A stretch of DNA of 6,941 nucleotides, taken from Spirochaeta sp. UBA2779 (GTDB taxonomy: Bacteria > Spirochaetota > Spirochaetia > DSM-2461). The notes beneath the pieces were generated by a model. The model did no database searches. It worked only from the letters and a program-made list of their open reading frames with translations, and had not been told where the DNA came from. Of the stretch, positions 1-5,543 are shown piece after piece. Numbering within the stretch: the stretch's first letter is position 1; every line of letters starts with the position of its first letter. The position numbers were made by a program, and so were the translations under genes. Where the stretch lies: positions 3,938-10,878 of the forward strand of contig DEIH01000199.1 of assembly GCA_002352375.1 (NCBI GenBank), in the 5' to 3' direction.

Positions 1-221
1 CCGCTCCAGGTCAGTTCAGGTTCGCCTGAAGGATCGACAAGCCCCAAATCAATTGCTCTGATAAATCCTTTGAAGCGGTCCATTCCATGGGAGAGAACAC
101 CGTCTCTGTTGGCATCGGCAAATAAACTTGCAGAAACAGCGGCTCTCTCAGGGGTGAATCCATTTCTGGAGAGTATATCGCCAAGAGTGCAGGTTACGGT
201 TTCATATGGGATATAAATCAT
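1..221 (-). CDS. DlgD/YlbC-type NAD(P)H-dependent oxidoreductase (malate/L-lactate dehydrogenase family), N-terminal part
   Basis: Reading leftward from an ATG at 221-219, 73 codons are open to the window edge, so only the amino-terminal fifth or so of a roughly 330-360 residue protein is present. The start is MIYIPYETV, and residues 44-50 read SHGMDRF followed by a helix like FKGFIRAIDLG. This is the conserved SHG-x(2)-RF signature of the Ldh_2 family (2,3-diketo-L-gulonate reductase, ureidoglycolate dehydrogenase, L-sulfolactate dehydrogenase and relatives). From knowledge of DlgD, the His of this motif (H45 here) is the proposed catalytic acid/base. The family reduces 2-keto acids with NAD(P)H in the cytoplasm; the exact substrate cannot be read from this fragment. 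An in-frame TAA at 239-237 leaves this ATG as the first possible start. No Shine-Dalgarno precedes it, but a TATAAT ends 6 nt upstream. The gene is divergent from the aldo/keto reductase. Confidence 0.85.
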   Translation of the reverse strand, partial: MIYIPYETVTCTLGDILSRNGFTPERAAVSASLFADANRDGVLSHGMDRFKGFIRAIDLGLVDPSGEPELTWS

Positions 222-256
222 TTTTGGATTATACTTTTAAACATGAAGTACCGCAA
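222..256 (-). promoter_or_regulatory. Sigma70-type promoter of the DlgD-like gene, apparently leaderless
   Basis: On the minus strand a perfect -10 TATAAT (233-228) is preceded, after exactly 17 bp, by TTGCGG (256-251; half match to TTGACA). Six nucleotides separate the -10 from the ATG at 221, so the expected transcription start falls on the start codon itself. The -35 lies inside the aldo/keto reductase reading frame. The block GTATAATCCAAAAATG closely resembles the one before the DUF434 gene (GTATAATCAAAACATG). Confidence 0.6.
230..235 (+). promoter_or_regulatory. -10 box of the aldo/keto reductase gene, overlapping the opposing -10
   Basis: TATACT (5 of 6 matches to TATAAT) ends 7 nt before the ATG at 243, again placing the start of transcription at or next to the start codon. 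Four bases (230-233) are shared with the TATAAT read in the opposite direction. No convincing -35 is visible 16-18 bp upstream (the 17-bp position reads TGGGAT), so this direction may be the weaker one. Confidence 0.45.
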
Positions 257-1163
257 TTTTTCTAGAAAAAATATCAGAGTTTCAGTTATCGGCCTGGGAA
301 CATGGCAGTTCGGCGGTGAGTGGGGACAGATCTATACTCAGAGTGAAGTTAACGGCATCGTCGATGCCTGCCGGGAAACCGGTATCAATCTTCTGGATAC
401 CGCCGAATGCTACGGGGATGGAGTTTCTGAACGTCTGGTGGGCAAGGCTATTGTTACTGACAGGGACAGATGGTTTCTGGCGACAAAGTTCGGCCACCAT
501 TACAAGGGCGAGTTTCAGAGGGATCAGCTGTGGAGCGCTGGTGATGTTCAGAAGCAGCTGGAGAAGTCTCTGAAGAATCTCAAGACAGACTACATCGATC
601 TTTATCAGTTTCATTCCGGGGGAAATGAGGCCTTCGAAAACGAGGAACTCTGGACCATGCTTTCAAAACAGCTGGATGAGGGGAAAATCCGCCAGATCGG
701 GGTATCTCTGACTTCTAATGCTGAAACCCGTGATTCTCAGGCTCCCAGGGTTGCCGGAGTCGGGGCCGAGGCTGTTCAGGTTGTTTACAGCCGTCTGGTT
801 TCCAGTGCAGAAGAAATTGTATTCCCTGCATGTATTAAGGATGGACTGGGAGTTCTGGCCCGGGTTCCTCTGGCTTCGGGTTTTCTCACCGGGAAATATT
901 CACCGGGAGTAACCTTTCCAGAAGGAGACTACCGGGGCAATCTCGGCCGGGAAAAACTGGATTCTATGGCCGAAGAAGCCGCCCGGATTAAGGAAAGTGA
1001 GGTTCCTGCCGGTACCTCAATGGCCGCATGGGCCCTGGCATGGTGCCTTAAACATGAAGCGGTAACATGCGTGATTCCCGGGGCAAGGAATATCGATCAA
1101 TTAAGGGCCAACGCTTCCGCCGCCGAGATGGCAGAGGATTCTCACCCCCTGGCGATCGGCTGA
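243..1163 (+). CDS. Aldo/keto reductase (YhdN/IolS-like group)
   Basis: A complete 306-residue NAD(P)H-dependent oxidoreductase of the AKR superfamily, expected to be a cytoplasmic (beta/alpha)8 barrel reducing aldehydes or ketones. The full catalytic tetrad is visible: D52 and Y57 in LDTAECYG, K82 in ATKFG, and H124 in YQFHSGG. Other family marks are GLGTWQFGG (17-25), SERLVGKAI (62-70), TDYIDLYQFH (115-124), GKIRQIGVS (147-155) and the cofactor-binding end VIPGARNIDQLRAN (277-290). After GVS the usual Asn is replaced (GVSLTS), a small departure near the cofactor site. Length is normal for the group. The first ATG has no Shine-Dalgarno but a -10 box directly in front. It is divergent from a DlgD-type reductase, so a joint role in sugar or sugar-acid turnover is a reasonable guess; the substrate is unknown. 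It converges on the M48 protease with a 29-bp gap that holds no terminator-like hairpin. Confidence 0.92.
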   Translation: MKYRNFSRKNIRVSVIGLGTWQFGGEWGQIYTQSEVNGIVDACRETGINLLDTAECYGDGVSERLVGKAIVTDRDRWFLATKFGHHYKGEFQRDQLWSAGDVQKQLEKSLKNLKTDYIDLYQFHSGGNEAFENEELWTMLSKQLDEGKIRQIGVSLTSNAETRDSQAPRVAGVGAEAVQVVYSRLVSSAEEIVFPACIKDGLGVLARVPLASGFLTGKYSPGVTFPEGDYRGNLGREKLDSMAEEAARIKESEVPAGTSMAAWALAWCLKHEAVTCVIPGARNIDQLRANASAAEMAEDSHPLAIG

Positions 1164-1192
1164 AAGCGATCGACATCTTAGTCCCTCAGAAC

Positions 1193-2446
1193 TTAAGCCG
1201 GAGACTCTTCCAGTGCTGCCAGCCGTTCAGATAAAGCCGGATGGGAATAATGCCAGAAGCTGTAAGCCGGGTGGGGGGTAAGGTTACTTAGATTATCCTT
1301 ACTGAGCTTGAGCAGGGCTTCCTTCATAAACTGGCCCCCACCGGTTTGTTCCACAGCGAAATGGTCGGCCTGGTACTCGTGCTTTCTAGACCAGATATTT
1401 GAAATTGGTGAGAATAAAGCACTGATTGGGCTTGAGAAAAAGATTAGCCAGAAGAGCAGGGCGTGAAGTGATGGTTCTATAAAGCCGAAGGCCGTAAAGA
1501 GAGGTTTCCAGCTCAGAAGTACACCCACCAGGGCGAACATCCCCAGGCTGCTGATAAAAGATACAAGCAGGCGTTTGCGGATATGGCCGAACTTCCAGTG
1601 TCCGATTTCATGAGCCAGAACTGCTTCGAGTTCTTCTTCTTCAAGGGATTCAATCAGGGTGTCGTAAATAACGATACGACGGAATTTTCCAAGACCGGTA
1701 AAATAGGCATTGGAATGCCGACTCCGACGGCTTCCGTCCATTACATATATTCCCTTGTTTGAGAAATCACTACGGGCGGCCAGAGTGGAAAGTCTTTCTT
1801 TCAGAGTTCCTTCGGGGAGAGGTTCAAACTTGTTGAATATCGGTGCGATTACAAGAGGGTAGAGTACTACCATCAATAATTGAAAGATTGTCCAGAAACC
1901 CCAGGCGGCCAGCCACCACCACCGGCCGGTCCATGCCAGAGCCGCGTATAGTCCGGCAAGAAGCAGCATCAGAATACTAACTCCAATGGGCAGCTGCTTC
2001 AGCATATCTCCGAAAAACGCCCGGGCGCTCATCGTGTTGAATCCGAACTCCTCTTCGATAACAAAACGGGAATACAGGGACGAGGGCAGGCCCGCCAGTC
2101 CCAGAGCCGCTGATGTCAGACCCAGGAATAAAAGTCCGTGCCAGTAGATCGGCAGATTCCAGGAAGTCAGCAGAGAATCAAGGGCTCCGGCCGCTCCTGT
2201 AAAAAGGACAATAAGAATCAGGGCTCTTCCTTCCAGGGAAGAGAGTAGTCCGAAGCGGCCCTTCCTCAGGGTATAGTCCACACTCCGGCGGTAGGTTTTT
2301 TCATCAATGGATCCGGTAAAAGTCTCGGGAATACGGTCTCTGTTTTTTAAAGAGGAATTGATATTGAGAATGTCCAGGAACCAGTCCAGAAGGAAATCCA
2401 GAATGAACAGGCCGAGGTAGATAATGATAATTATAGTGGGGTTCAT
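1193..2446 (-). CDS. Ste24/CaaX-protease-1-like M48 family membrane zinc metalloprotease
   Basis: An integral membrane endopeptidase of family M48. From the ATG at 2446 it is 417 residues, the usual length for bacterial Ste24-like proteins. Hydrophobic segments start at residues 4-27 and recur near 74-91, 100-121, 152-171, 178-204, 296-314 and 326-349. The zinc site is HEIGH (279-283, ligands H279 and H283, catalytic E280) with the third ligand E357 in KHEYQADHFA. The block GSRRSRHSNAYFTGLGK (238-254) is the conserved Ste24 stretch preceding the active site. The role is probably cleavage or quality control of membrane proteins; a bacterium need not have prenylated substrates. The frame extends upstream to a TTG at 2524 (443 residues), but that extension, which begins GHFQQDVTRWG, runs through one arm of the 19-bp inverted repeat and has no family character. 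Neither start has a good Shine-Dalgarno or adjacent -10, so the 5' end is the uncertain part. Confidence 0.9.
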   Translation of the reverse strand: MNPTIIIIIYLGLFILDFLLDWFLDILNINSSLKNRDRIPETFTGSIDEKTYRRSVDYTLRKGRFGLLSSLEGRALILIVLFTGAAGALDSLLTSWNLPIYWHGLLFLGLTSAALGLAGLPSSLYSRFVIEEEFGFNTMSARAFFGDMLKQLPIGVSILMLLLAGLYAALAWTGRWWWLAAWGFWTIFQLLMVVLYPLVIAPIFNKFEPLPEGTLKERLSTLAARSDFSNKGIYVMDGSRRSRHSNAYFTGLGKFRRIVIYDTLIESLEEEELEAVLAHEIGHWKFGHIRKRLLVSFISSLGMFALVGVLLSWKPLFTAFGFIEPSLHALLFWLIFFSSPISALFSPISNIWSRKHEYQADHFAVEQTGGGQFMKEALLKLSKDNLSNLTPHPAYSFWHYSHPALSERLAALEESPA

Positions 2447-2483
2447 ACCGGGGAGAATGCTGGAAATACTGGAATAAGTAAAT

Positions 2484-2606
2484 AGTGTTCCCCACCTTGT
2501 CACATCCTGCTGAAAATGCCCCAAAACGGCACTTTACCTTCGCGATCAACTTTTTTTAAGCCTTTTAAGGCAGGTTTGGAGAATTTTTGACAAGGTGGGG
2601 AACACT
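2484..2606. repeat. Perfect 19-bp inverted repeat with 85-bp interior, possible small mobile or BIME-like element
   Basis: AGTGTTCCCCACCTTGTCA at 2484-2502 recurs as its exact reverse complement at 2588-2606. The interior (2503-2587) contains two short hairpins of its own: GCC(T)/AAGGC around 2561-2574 and TGCC/GGCA around 2515-2535. It codes for nothing convincing. The element fills most of the 171-bp gap between the kinase stop and the likely protease start. Each arm, read outward, carries a TTGACA-like hexamer: GTGACA on the minus strand at 2503-2498, and TTGACA on the plus strand at 2587-2592. It could therefore offer outward -35 elements, though the matching -10 boxes are weak. No clear target-site duplication is seen. 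Alternatives are a long RNA stem in the kinase-protease transcript or paired operator sites. Confidence 0.75.
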
Positions 2607-2617
2607 TACTAATGGGT

Positions 2618-3274
2618 TCACCGACTGCCGACTAAATAATTGGCTTGTTCCCGTCCGGGAGTGATATTTGCACAGTTTAAAAGGTCGTTACCGGCGGCTT
2701 TATCTCTGGCTTCTTTTTCACTCATCCCCCAGGCCTTCATGTGTCTTTTATACACCCGGCTCATCGCTGTTTCCACTGATACATCCAGAAACCAGGTTTC
2801 ATCGAAGAAGTTTTCCAGTTCTGCCCATTCTCCCTCCCGGTACAGGGTGTAAATACCTTCAACCAGTATGAGTCTGCACTCTGGGGGAACAAAAATTGCG
2901 TCATCCACCGGATCTCCTGCCTCATGCTCGAAACCCGGCCATCCTACAGCTTTTTTTCCGGCGGATTCCTTCAGTGCTTTCAGTTTGAATATCAGCCCCC
3001 CGGGGTTGAATGTGTAGGGTGCTCCCCGGCGGGCGAATGCTGCTTCGGGATTTTCCATGGCCCGCAGTTTCTTTTTACTGAGATGGAATCCGTCCATGCC
3101 CAGTACTATTAATGAATCGGATCCGTTTTTTTTATTGACCTCTATCGCCCAGTGTTTCGATATGGTGCTTTTCCCCGATCCCGGATAACCGGCCAGGGCG
3201 ACAATAATCCGGCCGGATGAAACATTGAGAAGTTCCTGTAAACGGGAAACAGGGTCTGTAAGTAATTCAGGCAT
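2618..3274 (-). CDS. P-loop kinase of the YggC/Yfh7 type (uridine/pantothenate kinase-like fold)
   Basis: A complete 218-residue protein of the PRK/uridine-kinase-like P-loop group, cytoplasmic, predicted to phosphorylate a small metabolite with ATP. The Walker A motif is GYPGSGKST (29-37). Group-specific motifs follow in order: GMDGFHL (59-65, the acidic substrate-side residue D61), RRGAPYTF (82-89), FEHEAGDPVDD (115-125), ILVEGIYTL (136-144), FDETWFLDV (157-165) and the late GNDLLN (195-200). This order matches the YggC/yeast Yfh7/fructose-kinase-like subgroup rather than true uridine or pantothenate kinase; the substrate cannot be told. The ATG at 3274 lacks a Shine-Dalgarno and has TATACT 5 nt upstream. 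It is divergent from the multicopper oxidase, and the protease gene lies downstream on the same strand across the inverted-repeat element. Confidence 0.88.
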   Translation of the reverse strand: MPELLTDPVSRLQELLNVSSGRIIVALAGYPGSGKSTISKHWAIEVNKKNGSDSLIVLGMDGFHLSKKKLRAMENPEAAFARRGAPYTFNPGGLIFKLKALKESAGKKAVGWPGFEHEAGDPVDDAIFVPPECRLILVEGIYTLYREGEWAELENFFDETWFLDVSVETAMSRVYKRHMKAWGMSEKEARDKAAGNDLLNCANITPGREQANYLVGSR

Positions 3275-3288
3275 GGGAAAGTATATTA
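3275..3288 (-). promoter_or_regulatory. -10 region of the kinase gene, apparently leaderless
   Basis: On the minus strand TATACT (3285-3280) ends 5 nt before the ATG at 3274. An overlapping TAATAT (3288-3283) would give 8 nt. No good -35 is found at the proper distance; the best is TGTTCA with an 18-bp or so spacer. There is no purine-rich ribosome binding site between the box and the ATG. Confidence 0.45.
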
Positions 3289-3304
3289 CAATGATGTTAC
3301 TTTG

Positions 3305-3324
3305 AACATTTCTTTTGAAATATT
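3305..3324. promoter_or_regulatory. Imperfect palindrome over the multicopper oxidase -35, possible operator
   Basis: AACATTTC-TTTT-GAAATATT forms an 8-bp dyad with one mismatch. It overlaps the TTGAAA -35 at 3315-3320 and lies between the two divergent starts. A repressor or activator bound here could affect either gene. AT-rich spacers produce such dyads by chance, so this is only a candidate; it does not resemble a CueR or CsoR site that I can recognise. Confidence 0.3.
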
Positions 3325-3343
3325 AGTAAAAAGATAATATAAA
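3315..3343 (+). promoter_or_regulatory. Sigma70-type promoter of the multicopper oxidase gene, apparently leaderless
   Basis: TTGAAA (3315-3320, 5/6) and TATAAA (3338-3343, 5/6) are separated by exactly 17 bp. The -10 ends 6 nt before the ATG at 3350, so transcription should start at the start codon. This is the best complete promoter in the window. A shifted GATAAT (3333-3338) is an alternative that would leave a leader of only about 4 nt. Confidence 0.65.
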
Positions 3344-3349
3344 TAAGTT

Positions 3350-4762
3350 ATGAAAACCATACTCATCGGATTTGTCCTTTTAACGATAGCAGTGTTGTTT
3401 CCGTCATTTGCCGACAATGCTGCACAAACTCTCCCCATACCGCCCCTCCTGGAATCAGAGATTCTCAGGGACGGTACAAAACTATTTCGCCTGGAAGCTG
3501 ATGAAGGAGAGAGAAAATTCCTGAATGGAAAAACCACTCATACCCTGGGGTATAACGGTGATTATCTCGGACCCTCCATAAGAGTCAATCGGGGAGATGA
3601 AGTTATCATCAGAGTTAATAATTCACTTAGGGAACCGACAACGGTTCACTGGCATGGTGCCGATGTCCCGGCAGAGTCCGATGGGGGCCCTCATCAGGGT
3701 ATTGCTCCCGGTGAAAGCTGGGATGCGGTTTTTCGGGTTCAGCAGCAGGCAGCTACTCTGTGGTATCACCCCCATTTCGTTGGTACGACTGGAGAGCAGG
3801 TTTATGAAGGCCTTGCAGGTTTGTTCATTATCGAAGATGAAAATTCCGGGAATCTTAACTTACCGATGGAATATGGAGTCGATGATATACCGGTAATTCT
3901 TCAGGAGCGGAGGTTTGATCGTAACGGAAAATTCTCATATCAGCCGTCTATGCCGGATAAGATGCATGGCTACTTCGGTAACAAGATATTGGTTAACGGA
4001 GCAATTTTGCCCTATAAAAATGTACCCCGAGGGCCGGTGAGGCTTCGGATGCTCAACGGGAGCAATTCATCGCTTTTGCGTATTACTTTCGATGGACTCT
4101 CCAAAGTGTATCAGGTGGCTTCCGATGGTGGATTTCTGGAGAAACCCGTCTCTCTCAGTTATCTGGTGCTATCTCCCGGAGAACGAGCTGAAGTGATTGC
4201 TGATTTCTCGTTGGCCAACGGAACTTCAGTAATAATGAATGCGGAATCCAACGGTGGAGAGATCTATGATGCCCTGGAATTCCGTCCAGTTGGCGTCCGG
4301 CAGCCTGCATGGGAGCCGATGAAATCTTTGGTAACAGTCGAAGATATTCCCGAGTCGGAAGCATCGATAACCCGGCGTTTCGCCATGCAGTCCGGAATGG
4401 GTGCCCGCATGACCATCAACGGTAAGGTTATGAATATGGATAGAATTGATGAGCGATTGCGCCTGGGAGATACAGAAATCTGGGAAATAGAGAATAGTGA
4501 TGGTATGGGCGGCGGAATGATGGGCGGGATGAATCAGCCTCACAGTTTCCATGTGCACGCAGTTCAGTTCCGTATCCTGGATATAAATGGACGGGCACCG
4601 CCGGAACAGCTGGCCGGGTGGAAAGATACCGTTCTTCTCTGGCCGGGAGACCGGGTGCGCATCATCGCCCGTTACAATTCGTATAAAGGGCTCTATATGT
4701 ACCACTGTCATCTTCTGGAGCATGAAGATAATGGTATGATGGGGCAGTTTCTGATTGAATGA
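3350..4762 (+). CDS. CueO-like multicopper oxidase, secreted
   Basis: A complete 470-residue three-cupredoxin oxidase, expected to act outside the cytoplasmic membrane, oxidising Cu(I) or organic substrates with reduction of oxygen to water. All four copper-binding blocks are intact: HWHG (H100, H102), WYHPH (H140, H142), HSFHVH (H398, H401, H403) and HCHLLEHEDNGMM (H452, C453, H454, H458, axial M463). The T1 spacing C453-M463 equals that of CueO. Further CueO-like stretches are ESDGGPHQGIAPG (109-121) and GVDDIPVILQERRF (176-189). The long Met/His-rich insert of E. coli CueO is absent; only GMGGGMMGGM (385-394) stands just before the T1 histidine. The N-terminus (MKTILIGFVLLTIAVLF, probable cleavage after A21) is a Sec-type signal without a twin arginine, unlike the Tat signal of CueO. 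Copper detoxification is the likeliest job, but no copper pump or sensor is adjacent. FtsP- or laccase-like use remains possible. Confidence 0.95.
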   Translation: MKTILIGFVLLTIAVLFPSFADNAAQTLPIPPLLESEILRDGTKLFRLEADEGERKFLNGKTTHTLGYNGDYLGPSIRVNRGDEVIIRVNNSLREPTTVHWHGADVPAESDGGPHQGIAPGESWDAVFRVQQQAATLWYHPHFVGTTGEQVYEGLAGLFIIEDENSGNLNLPMEYGVDDIPVILQERRFDRNGKFSYQPSMPDKMHGYFGNKILVNGAILPYKNVPRGPVRLRMLNGSNSSLLRITFDGLSKVYQVASDGGFLEKPVSLSYLVLSPGERAEVIADFSLANGTSVIMNAESNGGEIYDALEFRPVGVRQPAWEPMKSLVTVEDIPESEASITRRFAMQSGMGARMTINGKVMNMDRIDERLRLGDTEIWEIENSDGMGGGMMGGMNQPHSFHVHAVQFRILDINGRAPPEQLAGWKDTVLLWPGDRVRIIARYNSYKGLYMYHCHLLEHEDNGMMGQFLIE

Positions 4763-4786
4763 ATTCTTAGGGGCGCCAGAGGTCAG

Positions 4787-5446
4787 TTAAATAACCGGGA
4801 TAAAGGTATTAAATACCGGGCGGAACTCCTTTTCCAGGACGTAACGAGCCAGGTCGATAACGGGAACCCCGACGGCGTCGATGAGAGCTGAATCCGAAGT
4901 GGCGATGAAGCTGATATCTGAATCTTTGAGGGCCCGGTCTCCTGATGGAACGACTTTCACTTCGGCTCCGGTCTTCAATTTCGACTCCAGGTATGCGGCA
5001 TGGTTTCGGCTGTGGGAAACTGGGGCGTCGAAAACAATGGTAAGCTGTGCTGTGTTCAGCCGGAGCAGGGCATCGGCGGTGAGTAGCAGTGAGCGCTCCA
5101 TCACATCCCGGTCGTGAATTCGGCCATGGAGAGCGCCTATGTCCCGGATAATACCGTCATCGGCTTCGAATACCGGGATGCCGGAGATATAGTTGGCGAT
5201 TGTGAGTACCACGTTGTGCCCGTCCACTCCAAGGCTGTCAACGGCGGTACTGCCGGGCAGGGTGATGAGAGCCCGGCGTCGTTCGGCAGCTTGGGAAGAT
5301 GCGACTCCCCGGTAGAGCATCTGCCTATCGGCCTTGCTCAGTCGATGTCGATCCCCGACAATCTTGATCGATGCAATTCGCGGGTATCCATGGTCGAAGA
5401 GCCAGCGAAGGTGAACGGCAGCCAGGAGAATATCATGGGAGAACAT
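4787..5446 (-). CDS. DUF434/DUF5616 domain protein, possibly PIN/NYN-like
   Basis: A complete 219-residue protein whose function is not established. Residues 3-56 (HDILLAAVHLRWLFDHGYP, then a GDRHRLSKADRQMLYRGV stretch) match my recollection of DUF434. Residues 72-205 match DUF5616, with VDGHNVVLT (74-82), DDGIIRDIGALHG (96-108), IVFDAPVSHS (137-146) and ATSDSALID (182-190). The spaced acidic residues D75, D96/D97, D140 and D185, on strand-like hydrophobic stretches, resemble the acidic pocket of PIN/NYN nucleases; that comparison is inference. No signal peptide or membrane segment is present. The ATG at 5446 has no Shine-Dalgarno but a perfect TATAAT 6 nt upstream. It converges on the multicopper oxidase with 24 bp between the stops and no visible terminator, so the two transcripts probably overlap at their 3' ends. 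Confidence 0.85.
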   Translation of the reverse strand: MFSHDILLAAVHLRWLFDHGYPRIASIKIVGDRHRLSKADRQMLYRGVASSQAAERRRALITLPGSTAVDSLGVDGHNVVLTIANYISGIPVFEADDGIIRDIGALHGRIHDRDVMERSLLLTADALLRLNTAQLTIVFDAPVSHSRNHAAYLESKLKTGAEVKVVPSGDRALKDSDISFIATSDSALIDAVGVPVIDLARYVLEKEFRPVFNTFIPVI

Positions 5447-5452
5447 GTTTTG

Positions 5453-5458
5453 ATTATA
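5453..5458 (-). promoter_or_regulatory. -10 box of the DUF434 gene, apparently leaderless
   Basis: A perfect TATAAT on the minus strand ends 6 nt before the ATG at 5446. The surrounding GTATAATCAAAACATG is nearly the same as the block before the DlgD-like gene at 219-234. The -35 position, 16-18 bp further up, shows nothing close to TTGACA, so an activator or other contacts may matter. Confidence 0.55.
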
Positions 5459-5470
5459 CCTCAGGCTCAG

Positions 5471-5519
5471 TCACCGACACTATCATGGTGATATTACCCG
5501 TCCTCTATGCGGGTAGAGG
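5471..5519. repeat. Cluster of short palindromes upstream of the DUF434 gene
   Basis: TATCA-TGG-TGATA (5481-5493) is a 13-bp dyad lying about 35-47 bp before the DUF434 start codon, a good position for an operator. It is overlapped by TCACC/GGTGA (5471-5475 and 5487-5491). Next come TACCCG/CGGGTA (5495-5500 and 5510-5515, 9-nt loop) and CCTCTA/TAGAGG (5502-5507 and 5514-5519, 6-nt loop). The last two share bases 5514-5515 and interleave, so only one of them can form at a time. Neither is followed by a T-run on either strand, so a simple terminator is unlikely. Confidence 0.45.
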
Positions 5520-5543
5520 GATCACATCTCCGATCTGTAGGGA

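Noticed and set aside
282..614. 110-codon minus-strand frame inside the aldo/keto reductase
   Set aside because: It overlaps the catalytic region of a well-supported gene and has no features of its own.
1164..1192. Possible bidirectional terminator between the convergent aldo/keto reductase and M48 genes
   Set aside because: The gap has only repeated GCGATCG strings near the first stop and no GC stem followed by a T-run on either strand.
2588..2616. MraZ-type binding site (GTGGGG followed by TGGG)
   Set aside because: MraZ sites are closely spaced direct TGGGN repeats in front of cell division genes. Here the spacing is wrong, the copies form a long inverted pair, and no division gene is nearby.
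4226..4723. 165-codon minus-strand frame inside the multicopper oxidase gene
   Set aside because: It lies wholly antisense to a complete enzyme with all copper ligands, shows no family character, and has no promoter or ribosome binding site. It is a shadow of the oxidase codons.
4763..4786. Possible terminator between the convergent oxidase and DUF434 genes
   Set aside because: The 24-bp gap holds GGCGCC but no stem of useful length and no T-run.
5114..5491. 125-codon plus-strand frame opposite the DUF434 gene
   Set aside because: It is antisense to a gene with clear domain motifs and its own promoter. The translation has no recognisable motif.
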